Source: DASRAA01 sp963814165
GTDB lineage: Bacteria; Acidobacteriota; Terriglobia; Terriglobales; Acidobacteriaceae
Direction of reading: 5' to 3'
NCBI GenBank assembly: GCA_963814165.1
Contig: CAWFBW010000008.1
Location: forward strand, 62,001 to 126,000
Length of the DNA stretch: 64,000 bases
This document shows, piece after piece, positions 26,737 through 35,264 of the stretch. The position numbers were made by a program, and so were the translations under genes. The stretch's first letter is position 1, and each line of letters begins with the position of its first letter. The notes below the pieces were generated by a model that saw nothing but the letters and a program-made list of their open reading frames with translations, did not search any database and was not told where the DNA came from.

Positions 26737-27520
26737 ACTGTTTAGCCGGGAAGATGCTAGCCGGGAGAGTGCGAGCCCCACAGCCGGATCGAAAGTTCTG
26801 CCTGCCGGCGAATGGACGGCTGCGAGAATTGCTGAAGAACCTTACTGGTTCCATCGCATCGAGCTGCCGGGCGGAATTGTCACGCCCGGATGGAGTGACC
26901 CCAAGGTCGACAAACTGCCCCATTACGGCCTGCCCACGGACATGACCGGCATGCGCGTACTCGACATCGGCAACGCCGAAGGGTTCTTTTCCTTTGAGGC
27001 CGAGCGGCGAGGCGCGGCGGAAATTATCGGGTTGGAGAATTATCCGCCGATGGCGCGGAAATTCGAGATCTGCCGGTCGGCGCTGGGTTCGCGCGCCCGC
27101 ACGTACATGGGAAATGTTTACGATCTGAATCCGAACACTTTCGGCACCTTCGACCTGGTCATGTTCTTCGGGGTGCTGTATCACCTGCGTCACCCGATCC
27201 TGGCGCTGCAGAAGGTAGCGTCGGTATGCACCGGCACCGTCCTGATGCAAACCGCAACGTGCGATAACACCTCCGACAAACCGATGGCCGAGTTTCATCC
27301 CTTCGGCATCACCAGCGGTCCGGCGGACAAGCCGGAGCACGATCCCACCTGCTTCTGGTTCCCGAATTTTGCCTGCTGCATTGCCATGCTGCAGCACGTA
27401 GGTTTTCAGGACGTCGAGCAGATTTCGAAGGGTGCGCCGGTGGGTGGTGTATTTCGGGGAAAGGCGGACTCACAAACCAAGGGAACGCCTCCCGACGAAA
27501 TGAAAGCGCCGTGGTCTTAG
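26723..27520 (+). CDS. SAM methyltransferase of the CmoB/DUF1698-like group
   Basis: 265 residues, TTG start with a strong AGGAGAGG site about eight bases upstream, overlapping the membrane protein gene by 14 bases. Core motifs are MRVLDIGNAEGFFSFEAERR, IIGLENYPP, FDLVMFFGVLYHLRHP, a layout shared with CmoB (tRNA carboxymethyltransferase) and with the DUF1698 methyltransferases often found in glycan clusters. A tRNA role is unlikely given its position and length. I infer methylation of a glycan or lipid precursor. The N-terminal 90 residues (EWTAARIAEEPYWFHRIELP) are also typical of this group. Confidence 0.85.
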   Translation: MKLPKLFSREDASRESASPTAGSKVLPAGEWTAARIAEEPYWFHRIELPGGIVTPGWSDPKVDKLPHYGLPTDMTGMRVLDIGNAEGFFSFEAERRGAAEIIGLENYPPMARKFEICRSALGSRARTYMGNVYDLNPNTFGTFDLVMFFGVLYHLRHPILALQKVASVCTGTVLMQTATCDNTSDKPMAEFHPFGITSGPADKPEHDPTCFWFPNFACCIAMLQHVGFQDVEQISKGAPVGGVFRGKADSQTKGTPPDEMKAPWS

Positions 27521-27777
27521 GAGCCGTTCGCGAAATGCGAGGCCGAGGATGAACCGGCTTGCAGGTCAGAGCGATTTTCAGCGCCGCGCAGGTAACGAAT
27601 CTCTAATCGTTCACACTCGCTAATTTTCGTAGAGTGAAAATGCCTCGGGGGAACATCGGCTGCTTCTTTGCCTAGTGGTCATGCATGGATTTTCGGTAGC
27701 ACGGAACAGAACAACCACGAAGTTCCGCGCTAGGCTCGACGGATAAGTACACGGTGCTTCTTTAGGGGGAGCGAGCA

Positions 27778-30015
27778 TTGCCCAAATTCAAACTCAGAGA
27801 ATGGTTGACAAAGCCAATAACCCAGATGCGGACATTGTGGCGAGCGGCCCGCTTCGGTCACGAGGAGGATCGACTCAGGGTTGTCTGGGGTGTCGTGCGT
27901 CGCTTGCCGGTGGGAGAAGACACAAGGACCAAGCTGCTCGACAAGGGCGTGAGCTGGGTACTGGACAGACAAGTCAAGAGTCAGCGATTACGAATTCGCG
28001 AGGCGCAGTCGGAATGGAATGGCAGCGGCAAGCTCAGGTTGGAAAAATTGCTTGCCGGCAACGAAGCTTTCGATGTTCCAATTTCCGAAGTACCGCTGAT
28101 GTCCTTCATCGTGGTTGTGAAGGACAAAGCACATCTGACCCTGTTGACTCTCGAATCCGTTCTAAAGTTCGCCGAAGTTCCCTATGAGCTTATCGTGGTC
28201 GACAATGGTTCCGGCGACGAGACACCGGCCATGCTCCAGCGGTTCAAGGGCTCCTTTATCATTCGCAATCAGGACAATCTAGGTTTTGGCCCCGCCTGCA
28301 TGCAGGCAGCTGCTGCAGCGAACGGACGCTACCTCTGTTTTCTCAATAACGATGCCCTGATCACCCCTGGAGCGGTCTCCGCTGTGCTGAAAAACTTCGA
28401 GCAGGATCGCGTCGGGGCGGTAGGGGCGAAGATTCTTCTTGCCAATGGTGTGTTGCAGGAGGCTGGGTCGATCATCTGGTCTGACGGTAGCGCTCTTGGC
28501 TACGGTCGCGGCGAGAACGCCGAACTGCCGCAATACAACTTTCGACGCCCTGTCGACTACTGTTCTGCCGTTTTCCTCGTGACTCCACGAAATCTCTTTC
28601 ACGAGATGGGCGGATTCAGCGACGAGTTTGCGCCTGCATATTACGAGGACACAGACTATTGCATGGCCCTCTGGCAGAAGGGCTGGCGTATCATCTATGA
28701 GCCGCAAGCGAATATCTCGCATTACGAATCCGCCAGTTCGGGGAACAACGAACAAGCTCGCGTCAAGATGGCGGCCCATCAGGTCAAGTTCTACGAGAAG
28801 TGGAAACACGCACTGGCAAGGCACTGTCTCCCCGCCGTATCGAATGTAATCGCTGGAAGGATCGCGGCCAATGCCAAGGGGCTGCGAATCGTGTACGTAG
28901 ACGATAGGATCCCGAAACGCAGCTTGGGGGCAGGCTATCCTCGCAGTAACGATGTGGTTACTTCTCTCGCTGCGATCGGACACCACGTAACCTGTTCTAC
29001 CTCGACGTTTCCGCTGCTCACCGACAGCTATGACGACGTGCCGCGGGAGATCGAAGTCTTCGATGGCTTCCGTTTCCGAAAAAAGCTAGTCGAGGTATAC
29101 ATGGGCGGTGCGGACGTCGTGTGGATCAGCCGGCCGCACAACCTGAAACTCCTCAAGAAAGCGTTTCCAGACTTGTTCCGGTCCCGTAGGTTCGCGCTTG
29201 TCTACGATTCCGAGGCCATTTTCACTCCACGGTGGCGTGCACGGAAACAACTGTACAGCGACGCGCCGGAGCAGATGAGTCCATTTGATCCGGTTGACCT
29301 CGATGAAGAGATTGCCTTGGCCAAGCTGGCAGACGCCGTAATCGTGGTTTCTGAGGCTGATCGCGACGTCATGCGAGAGGCGGGAGTCCAGTCCGTACAC
29401 GTGGTTTCGCATGCCCTGAGGACGACGCCAACTGCCGCTCCGTTCGAGCAGCGAGACTGCTTCCTTTTCATCGGGGCGATGCATGGCTCCGACAACCCGA
29501 ACGTCGACTCGATCCGCCACTTCTACCAGGAACACTGGCCCAAGGTGCATCGTGGGACGGGAGCTAAGTTCCTTCTGGCCGGATATGGGACGGACCAACT
29601 GAGGACCGAGATCACCGACCCATCGTTTGAAGTCCTGGGCGCGCGTGACGATTTGCGCGAGCTCTACGAACGGGCGCGCGTCGTCGTGGTTCCTACTCGC
29701 TATGCAGCAGGAGTACCTTTCAAGGCACACGAAGCGGCGGCGCACGGTGTCCCCATGGTGGTCTCGCCCATAATTGCGTCGCAGCTACGGTGGGACCACG
29801 AGTCCGATTACCTCGCAGCCGGTGATCTCGATCAATTGGCTGACTGTTGTATTCGCCTGTACCACGATCGGGACGTATGGAATTCAATACGAACGAACAG
29901 CCTAGCCCGGGTCGCTGCGGAGCTGAGTTCTGCGGCCTTTTCCGATGGTCTCCAGCGCGTATTGGAGGAAGCAGCGCGCCGTCGGGAAGAAGACACGCGA
30001 CGCAATCAGCGTTGA
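27778..30015 (+). CDS. Bifunctional glycosyltransferase: GT2 + GT4 domains
   Basis: 745 residues with a TTG start placed seven bases after AGGGGGA. Residues about 105-340 form a GT2 domain (LMSFIVVVKDKAHLTLLTLE, IVVDNGSGDET, CFLNNDALITPGAV, FAPAYYEDTDYCMALWQKG). Residues about 365-735 form a GT4-like domain (LRIVYVDDRIPKRSLGAGYP, VWISRPHNLKLLK, FIGAMHGSDNPN, FLLAGYGTD, VVPTRYAAGVPFKAHEAAAH). Two activities on one chain suggest the sequential addition of two sugars to the growing repeat unit. The last 40 residues have a relic copy at about 34.9 kb. It meets the HNH gene end to end, so the mobile module was inserted after it. Confidence 0.92.
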   Translation: MPKFKLREWLTKPITQMRTLWRAARFGHEEDRLRVVWGVVRRLPVGEDTRTKLLDKGVSWVLDRQVKSQRLRIREAQSEWNGSGKLRLEKLLAGNEAFDVPISEVPLMSFIVVVKDKAHLTLLTLESVLKFAEVPYELIVVDNGSGDETPAMLQRFKGSFIIRNQDNLGFGPACMQAAAAANGRYLCFLNNDALITPGAVSAVLKNFEQDRVGAVGAKILLANGVLQEAGSIIWSDGSALGYGRGENAELPQYNFRRPVDYCSAVFLVTPRNLFHEMGGFSDEFAPAYYEDTDYCMALWQKGWRIIYEPQANISHYESASSGNNEQARVKMAAHQVKFYEKWKHALARHCLPAVSNVIAGRIAANAKGLRIVYVDDRIPKRSLGAGYPRSNDVVTSLAAIGHHVTCSTSTFPLLTDSYDDVPREIEVFDGFRFRKKLVEVYMGGADVVWISRPHNLKLLKKAFPDLFRSRRFALVYDSEAIFTPRWRARKQLYSDAPEQMSPFDPVDLDEEIALAKLADAVIVVSEADRDVMREAGVQSVHVVSHALRTTPTAAPFEQRDCFLFIGAMHGSDNPNVDSIRHFYQEHWPKVHRGTGAKFLLAGYGTDQLRTEITDPSFEVLGARDDLRELYERARVVVVPTRYAAGVPFKAHEAAAHGVPMVVSPIIASQLRWDHESDYLAAGDLDQLADCCIRLYHDRDVWNSIRTNSLARVAAELSSAAFSDGLQRVLEEAARRREEDTRRNQR

Positions 30016-30051
30016 CCTCCCAGAGTCGCGACGACGCGGCGGTCAATATTC

Positions 30052-30276
30052 TCAGCAGTGCAATCGAGCGTGACATGTTGCGCACAAGGTAATCAAGTTA
30101 CTCTCAATGTCGCCGCCAGAATGGCTGCGCAGTTGCTGGTGGTGCACCTCCAAGTTCTGCATGTTGCCGCAGCACTGGAAGCGCCAGCCGTCGCGCTCGA
30201 GCACTTGGCGGCGCAACTGGCGGTAGAGTGTATGTTCCAGCCGGTGGCGCGGTTTCTTGTGGCCGGCGTGTTTCAC
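30052..30276 (-). CDS. Small HNH endonuclease
   Basis: 74 residues. The zinc and active-site pattern of HNH nucleases is present: VLERDGWRFQCCGNMQNLEVHH, then SNLITLCATCHARLH. The central HH and final C-x2-C-H are intact; the first zinc pair reads CC rather than CxxC, which is a small irregularity. The GTG start overlaps the upstream stop as GTGA, so translation is coupled to the preceding gene. It is the last gene of a leftward five-gene set with a PD-(D/E)XK nuclease and a candidate annealing protein. HNH proteins of this size occur in phages and mobile elements as nicking or packaging nucleases. Confidence 0.8.
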   Translation of the reverse strand: MKHAGHKKPRHRLEHTLYRQLRRQVLERDGWRFQCCGNMQNLEVHHQQLRSHSGGDIESNLITLCATCHARLHC

Positions 30277-30971
30277 GAGGGTTTTCCGGCCAACTCCTCC
30301 AGCAGCGCCTGCTGCAGGTTGTCTGGCAGGAAGCGAAAGTATCGGGAAAGAGTCCACTGCAGGAGCTGCGGGTTGTCGACCTCAAGGTTGGCCCCAGCCA
30401 GGAAGTCGGCGCAGATCATCTCCAGGCAGTAGCCGCGTGCCTTGTCCGAACCCAGCATCCGGGCTGCCGTCTCGATGGCCTGTTCGATGACCGAGACCTG
30501 ACTCTTGTAGACCTTGAAGTAGATCAGCTCCGAGGGTTCCGAGTCTTTACCGGTCAGCTCCTTCTCCACCTCCCTGCGGAACTCCTCTTTCGGCATTTGC
30601 CGGGCCCTGTGCATCCAGGTTGCACTTTCGAACTGCTGTCCCTGCCGGCGTGCCAGCTTAGCCAGCTCCACTCCCTTGGTCCAGCCCACCTCGCGTAAGT
30701 CCTTTCTGACTTGCGGGGGCAGGTGCTCATGGATCGACATCAGGTAGTAGGCTTTCCTACGGGATTCCGGAAAGCGCTTTTGAAGGAACTCGTTAAAGGA
30801 CGCCAGGTTCTCCAGCCGCCAGTACTGTCCTGCTCGCACGTCGCAGAGGTAGCGCCCCAGCTCGACAAACTTGGTATCTTTTTCGTTCCGGTGCCGCGCT
30901 TCCCAGGCCAAGATCTCGTCGATCTTGCCCAGCACCAACTGGGCCCGTCGGTGATTGAGCTTAGGCGGCAT
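30273..30971 (-). CDS. Uncharacterised helical protein of the recombination module
   Basis: 232 residues from the ATG at 30971 (the frame is open to 31076, but that extension looks non-coding). I do not recognise a named family. The protein is mostly helical and charged, with a middle block (RRKAYYLMSIHEHLPPQVRK; LREVGWTKGVELAKLARRQG; WMHRARQMPKEEF) that resembles the 'GWTKA..LA..A....W' pattern of plasmid and integrative-element proteins that couple a helix-turn-helix to partition or regulation. Its start lacks a clear ribosome-binding site. It overlaps the HNH gene (GTGA) and belongs to the same transcript. Confidence 0.6.
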   Translation of the reverse strand: MPPKLNHRRAQLVLGKIDEILAWEARHRNEKDTKFVELGRYLCDVRAGQYWRLENLASFNEFLQKRFPESRRKAYYLMSIHEHLPPQVRKDLREVGWTKGVELAKLARRQGQQFESATWMHRARQMPKEEFRREVEKELTGKDSEPSELIYFKVYKSQVSVIEQAIETAARMLGSDKARGYCLEMICADFLAGANLEVDNPQLLQWTLSRYFRFLPDNLQQALLEELAGKPS

Positions 30972-31163
30972 GGGCGGATTCTTAGTAAGCAAGCTCGTCA
31001 AACAGACCAAGGTCGACTCCCCGAAGGTGCAGCAGCGAGCTTCGGATATCTGCAGTGTCTTTGGGCCGACCCGCATGACAGCGCAAGTTGGACGGTGAAG
31101 CTCTTCAGCACATATGCCCCGCTGGGGCGGTGGTTGGCCAGATTCAAGTTGCCGGACGGCACG

Positions 31164-31781
31164 TTAGACCCAGACTGAGACCTTCTTCCGTATCTCGGCC
31201 TTAATGACAGCCTGCAGATACTGCGCCTCGACCGGACGGGTACGGGCAAAGACGACCTGGGCTACGCGTTCGATGCCTGTGACCCACGAGTAACAGAGCA
31301 ATTGGGGATCGAACTCCGTAAACTCAGGCGGGTCGCCTGAGTAGCGGGCCGAAGAGGCTTTCCACTCCAGCAGGCACGTATTGCCGTCGAGCTTGCCGAT
31401 AGCATCGACTACGGCGATGAACTGGTTCCTCGAGGAAATACGACGGCGAAACTTCAGTTGCTGCTGATGGCCGGGATCCGGGACATCGACCCGGCCATCC
31501 TGGACGAAGCGTTCCAACAGTCTGACCCCTTGCCACACCATGCTGTTCCAGCTGTCTCCAGCCGGGTATACCAGTTGCCGGTGCTTGCAGAGGGTCCACT
31601 GCTGGAACAAAATCGAGACCGGGTCCTCGTGACGAAACAGGGCGGCAAGCGCTCGTTCGAAGGCTAGGCCAAACCACAAGTTCGCCCTCACTCCTTGTCG
31701 CGGCTCCCCCTCAAGCGCGTGTTGCCGGCCGCGGATAGCGGAAGGGAGGAATGGGTCGATTTGGGTGTAGCTGTAGTTCAT
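31164..31781 (-). CDS. PD-(D/E)XK superfamily nuclease (RecB/Cas4-like, phage exonuclease type)
   Basis: 205 residues. Typical start of the family (MNYSYTQIDPFLPSAI), an EGEPRQGVRANLWFGLAFERA helix region with the conserved G-x-x-F/A-E, and then the catalytic core FIAVVDAIGKLDGNTCLLEWK: aspartate in VVDAIG, then E-x-K in LLEWK. This gives the D...ExK metal site. No C-terminal Fe-S cysteine cluster is seen, so it is not a Cas4. Together with an upstream annealing-protein candidate it resembles a phage exonuclease/annealase pair. The stop of the preceding gene overlaps its ATG (ATGA). Confidence 0.78.
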   Translation of the reverse strand: MNYSYTQIDPFLPSAIRGRQHALEGEPRQGVRANLWFGLAFERALAALFRHEDPVSILFQQWTLCKHRQLVYPAGDSWNSMVWQGVRLLERFVQDGRVDVPDPGHQQQLKFRRRISSRNQFIAVVDAIGKLDGNTCLLEWKASSARYSGDPPEFTEFDPQLLCYSWVTGIERVAQVVFARTRPVEAQYLQAVIKAEIRKKVSVWV

Positions 31782-32254
31782 CGCGATGCCGTCTTGGCAG
31801 CCAATCTCAAGTCCTTTGTGCTGCGGGGGTTAACCTTTGGCGGGGCAGCGTCAGCTGAGGACAACTCTTCCCACTGGCTGGCGGGGGCAAAGCCATCGAA
31901 GCTGACCAGGCGAATGCCATTCAACAGGGTGTGGCTGATCTTCACTACGCCCACCAACCCGCGTAAGGCCTGCTCGTCGACCTCGCTCTGGCTGAGCAGT
32001 TCGGGATCGTAGAGGAAGTCACGCAGGAACCAGCCCAGCTTCCACATCGCCCTGGGTGTGCAGTAGAGGCGGCTGACGATCGAGCGCCCCGCAAGCGCCT
32101 CGGGTTCGAGGATGGAGAGCCGAAGAATATAGAACGGCTTCAGTGCGTGCCAGCGGTGTTGGGCACTGTCGAGCCGGACGAGAAATATGCCGTCTGGAAC
32201 CTCGGAATGTGAATCGCGGGCGGTCTGGGAGAGTCTTGGAACCTGGCGTTTCAT
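31778..32254 (-). CDS. Uncharacterised protein of the recombination module (SSB/DUF669-like position)
   Basis: 158 residues. Strand-rich middle part (GIFLVRLDSAQHRWHALKPF, YILRLSILEPEALAGRSIVS) followed by a helical part (AMWKLGWFLRDFLYDPELL, VDEQALRGLVGVVKISHTLL), and a variable tail. The pattern 'fY.l.f.Il.P...G..i...L..T..A..KL.wFLrdF' recalls phage proteins of the DUF669/single-strand-binding type that lie beside annealases and exonucleases. That is a guess from position and pattern. ATGA overlaps at both ends bind it tightly to its neighbours. Confidence 0.55.
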   Translation of the reverse strand: MKRQVPRLSQTARDSHSEVPDGIFLVRLDSAQHRWHALKPFYILRLSILEPEALAGRSIVSRLYCTPRAMWKLGWFLRDFLYDPELLSQSEVDEQALRGLVGVVKISHTLLNGIRLVSFDGFAPASQWEELSSADAAPPKVNPRSTKDLRLAAKTASR

Positions 32255-33074
32255 CCTGCCACCTTCTGACCGGCTGGTGTGTAGCTGTTGAGCTGGCAGA
32301 CGAGGGCATCACGGTCCTTCCTGGCCGCCTCGGCCAGCTGCTGGACGAAGCGTTCGACCTGCTCGCGGGAGGCGTCTTTGAGAGCTTTGGTGCCGCAGAA
32401 GTCGACGGCGTAGGCTTTCACCAACTAGGGATCCAGCTTGTGCTGGCGGATGATCTGGCAGAGCCGGTCGCGGACCTTGTGAGCGGAACCGTTCCCGTTG
32501 CCGTTTCCGCTGGTATTCTGGGGCGGAACCCTTTGTGGCTCGGATGCCGCTGCCATCGGACTCGGATTCGAACCAAGCTCCTCCACCGAGCAGATGCCAA
32601 TTCCGTACGCCTTACGCAGAGCGCGGTTTACGGCTCGTGTCTCAGCGATGCGCATCTCGGCACCGCGAACAAGCGCCGAGACGTTGGACGGATCGGCGTC
32701 GCCATAGCCGACGAAGCCGGCGGAATCCTTGGACGGATACACTGTCGCCTTGAGAACGAAGCGATTCGCTGCAGAATCACACAGCGAATCGACGGCTTCC
32801 ACGTGGATACCGCGGCATCTTTTGCGACGCGCCAGGCGGAGCAGGCCGGTGTGGGTGACGTACCAGTTTCCGTCGATGATTTGTAACTCACCTTTATCGA
32901 TGGAGAATTCGTAGTCACGGCCTAAGGTTTTGAGCTGGGCGATCAAGTGTGGCGGGAGCGCCCCGCCCATCGCTCGCTTTGCGAAGCAAGGAGATTTCTC
33001 CCGGGAGGTCTTATTTCGAAGATTGTGCGCTGTGTCAGTGTTGGCGCACCCTGGAGCGTGTTGATATCGGTCAT
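32251..33074 (-). pseudogene. Candidate single-strand annealing protein gene with an in-frame TAG and an early frameshift
   Basis: The likely start is the ATG at 33074 (MTDINTLQGAPTLTQRTIFE) with GGAAC upstream. The frame shifts near 32975-33000 into the long frame starting MGGALPPHLIAQLKTLGRDY. This runs through a strand-rich core (WYVTHTGLLRLARRKRCRG; FVLKATVYPSKDSAGFVGYG) and AEMRIAETRAVNRALRKAYG, an arrangement seen in Rad52/ERF-like phage annealing proteins. It reaches HKLDP and a TAG at 32425-32427. After the TAG the same frame stays open for 57 codons (LVKAYAVDFCGTKALKDASR ...), and its TGA overlaps the next ATG. So the original gene ran on to 32251. Annealase is the best guess; the function is not certain. 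Confidence 0.55.
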
Positions 33075-33095
33075 TTCGGTTCCTTTCATCAGCAG

Positions 33096-33126
33096 AATGT
33101 CATACAATGTCATCCATAGGATGCCA
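33096..33126. promoter_or_regulatory. Tandem AATGTCAT repeats, likely RHH operator between divergent genes
   Basis: AATGTCAT occurs at 33096-33103 and again at 33106-33113, exactly one helical turn apart, with a weaker copy (GGATGCCAT) ending at 33126. The stretch sits between the leftward recombination genes and the rightward RHH gene, next to a short AT-rich region. Ribbon-helix-helix dimers commonly bind such tandem half-sites spaced by one turn, so autoregulation of both directions is plausible. Confidence 0.45.
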
Positions 33127-33156
33127 TTATTTTTAAAAGCGCTTGTCAAGAGAAAT

Positions 33157-33393
33157 ATGAATTACAGTGTTAAAATTCCCTTGAAAATGAAAGCGAAGGA
33201 CACAAGGCTAACTTTTCGGGTCCGCTCTGAACTAAAGAAGAGATTGGAGTCAGTTGCGGCGGCAGAGGGCAGGAGTGTCGCTCAGGTCTGCGACGCATTC
33301 CTCCAAGCAGGACTGGTTGCTTACGAGAAGGAAGGTGAGCGATATGTCAGGCGACTTCTCGCTCGGAGCGAGGCACCGCCGAAACATCGGTAG
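33157..33393 (+). CDS. Ribbon-helix-helix (CopG/Arc-like) DNA-binding protein
   Basis: 78 residues. After a short basic lead the RHH core is clear: strand TRLTFRVRSELKKRLESVAA, turn AEGRS, then helix VAQVCDAFLQAGLVAYEKEG. Proteins of this type repress toxin-antitoxin, conjugation or phage promoters. It is divergent from the recombination module, with a candidate tandem operator in between, and so probably regulates it. I chose the ATG at 33157 (MNYSVKIPLK); the ATG at 33187 (MKAKDT) is equally close to the domain. A longer frame upstream is not supported. The 5' region is unusually AT-rich for the window. Confidence 0.75.
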   Translation: MNYSVKIPLKMKAKDTRLTFRVRSELKKRLESVAAAEGRSVAQVCDAFLQAGLVAYEKEGERYVRRLLARSEAPPKHR

Positions 33394-33609
33394 ACTTAAA
33401 CTTGTTCTTCAGAACATCCTGATTTCGGAGTGCCGCGGAGATAAGACGCAAGACTTAGATTCCGCAATAGCTGCGGACGCGAGACATAAGCTGTGACAGG
33501 AAGACGGTTCCCTCACGCCTGTTTCGTGATTGATTCATGGCTGCAGAGGGTGTTCGTAGCGAACAAAAAGCGAATCTAATAAGCTGTTCTCAACTTCCAA
33601 ACCGGAGGC

Positions 33610-34205
33610 GTGACAGTGAGTGATAACAATAGCGGCCATTCCGCTTCGTTGAAAAAGATCGAGGCGAATCGCCGCAGCGCCCTGCGATCGACTGGGCCTA
33701 GGACCGACGCAGGGAAGAATCAATCACGACGCAATGCGCTTATGCATGGCATACTTGCCTCCGCACTGCTGATCACTGACGAAGAAGGCTCGAATACGCC
33801 GCCGAATTCAACGAATTGGTGGGCGGCCTTCGCCAGGACCTCGCGCCGGTGGGCACGCTTGAAGAAATGCTGGTCGAAAAGATAGCGGTTTGCTGGTGGC
33901 GTCAGAAGCGTGCCCTAAAGTGCGAGGCAGGGATGGTAAAACGGGCCTTTATCCGCAGGCGCGGACGAATAGTGGCGGAACTCATCGAAGACGCAATGGA
34001 CGCTGAATCAAGCCGGGAGCGTGCAGCGATAAGCGATCACCTCTGGTTGCCTTTAGGGAATGATCTCGACCGCATCCTACGCTACGAAACAACCGTCCAA
34101 CGCCAACTTGTATACGCCATCAATCAACTAGAGCGCTTGCAACGGTCACGCAAAGGGGAAATCGTGCCAGTACCGGTGAACGTTCAGGTATCGAGCGATC
34201 AGTAA
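33610..34205 (+). pseudogene. Mobile-element-associated hypothetical protein, one frameshift
   Basis: The first frame (GTG at 33610, GGAGG upstream) gives KKIEANRRSALRSTGPRTDA and GKNQSRRNALMHGI, the signature N-terminus of a small protein family that is abundant in Acidobacteriota and Planctomycetota, often near transposons. Near 33790 a one-base shift moves to the frame EYAAEFNELVGGLRQDLAPV, continuing GTLEEMLVEKIAVCWWRQKR and, further on, DRILRYETTVQRQLVYAIN. Both halves fit the family, so the gene is broken only by the shift. Function unknown; the second half is a likely coiled-coil/helical region. Confidence 0.7.
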
Positions 34206-34818
34206 ATCGGGTTTAGCACGTCTGAGCTATACGCGATCCGGATCTTCCACCGGTCTGAATGCAATGCTCTACCGGCATGGTCGGTTTTGCCGAGGGATTC
34301 TAGATCAGTATTCTGAACTCAAGTAGCATGCATTAGGCACTTTGTGACTGATGCGATCCGGCGCTATGGCAACGGGGAGACGGTGACGTCGGCTCCCTGT
34401 TCGCTTCTACATCGCTAGCTGGTGACGAGACATGATCGAGCGAACTGCACGGAGCTCCCTCGCAAGTGAATTTTACGAAACGAAGCCAACAAGTTTTCTA
34501 CTTTCAATACAATTTGCCTCGCGGATTCTTTGGCCGCGACCTCCTAGCTGTAGCCCAGCCACTCCGCTCAGTGCTGCGTCACCTTGCGCCAGACCCGGGA
34601 GACCATTCGCTGGGAGCCCAGTCTCCTTGAGACACGTGGCGCAGACCAGGATCCACACGAATAGCGCGTACCAAGCTCTGTGGTCTCCCATCCAAATTGG
34701 CAACGCCAGCGTTCACCCGACCCAGATCCTCCCAAAAGGAATCTTGCACCGAAGCTTCCCAATTGCCCTGAGGCAGCGCTCATTTGATATTTATTACCCC
34801 AGAGTGGAATCCACCTTG
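34206..34818. other. Non-coding stretch with no recognised feature
   Basis: About 610 bases without a supported gene. A plus-strand open frame of 138 codons (34432-34848) is proline- and serine-rich, has no ribosome-binding site or known motif, and I reject it. The stretch continues to 35264 with a glycosyltransferase relic in the middle, and probably consists of eroded insertion debris. Confidence 0.5.
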
Positions 34819-34959
34819 TTATGCGTTTATGGATTGTTCTCGATCTAGCGAGTCCGCGGTCACCTGTTTCAGGATTACGTGCAACCCTTCGGCAAAAGCC
34901 ACCGGGCTCAATTCCGCCTTCACCTGGGCAAGGCTGTTGACACGGAACCGCTGCCAGAG
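34819..34959 (-). pseudogene. Relic of a GT4-type glycosyltransferase C-terminus
   Basis: The minus-strand peptide LWQRFRVNSLAQVKAELSPV followed by AFAEGLHVILKQ aligns without gaps to the end of the 745-residue glycosyltransferase at 27778-30015 (RTNSLARVAAELSSAAFSDG, LQRVLEEA). No upstream domain is intact in any frame. It appears to be the last 45 codons of a paralogous gene left by deletion. The remaining 300 bases up to 35264 hold no other gene; they contain the promoter region of the next pseudogene, including a GTTAACCGGTTACC palindrome near 35210. Confidence 0.55.
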
Positions 34960-35264
34960 TAGCTCGTTTCTGTGATCTCTACCCAACTGTCGCCCAGGTC
35001 GCATGGCTCCTTCGGAGCCATGCTGACGTTTGAGAAGCAGTAGAGGCGAGTGTCGAGCAATCCGCGGGGCCTGAGCCCAACCGGCGGGCGATCAGGCACA
35101 GTGGTAACGCAGTTTGGCCGGGTCATGTTCGGACGCGGGAAGTCTTAGGATTGTCCCGATTTGGGAATCTAGGCGATTTCAGTCCTGAAATCACAGAGAC
35201 AGTAACTGTTAACCGGTTACCATTTTGTCGTATTTAAGTTACTGCTTCCTGTGGAGTCATACCG

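Noticed and set aside
26723..27520. CmoB tRNA-modifying enzyme
   Set aside because: Only the SAM core is shared; context and length point to glycan modification and there is no cmoA nearby.
31164..31781. Cas4 (CRISPR adaptation nuclease)
   Set aside because: The PD-(D/E)XK site is present, but there are no Fe-S cysteines, no other cas genes and no array.
34432..34848. 138-codon plus-strand frame
   Set aside because: No ribosome-binding site, no domain, odd composition; overlaps a minus-strand glycosyltransferase relic.
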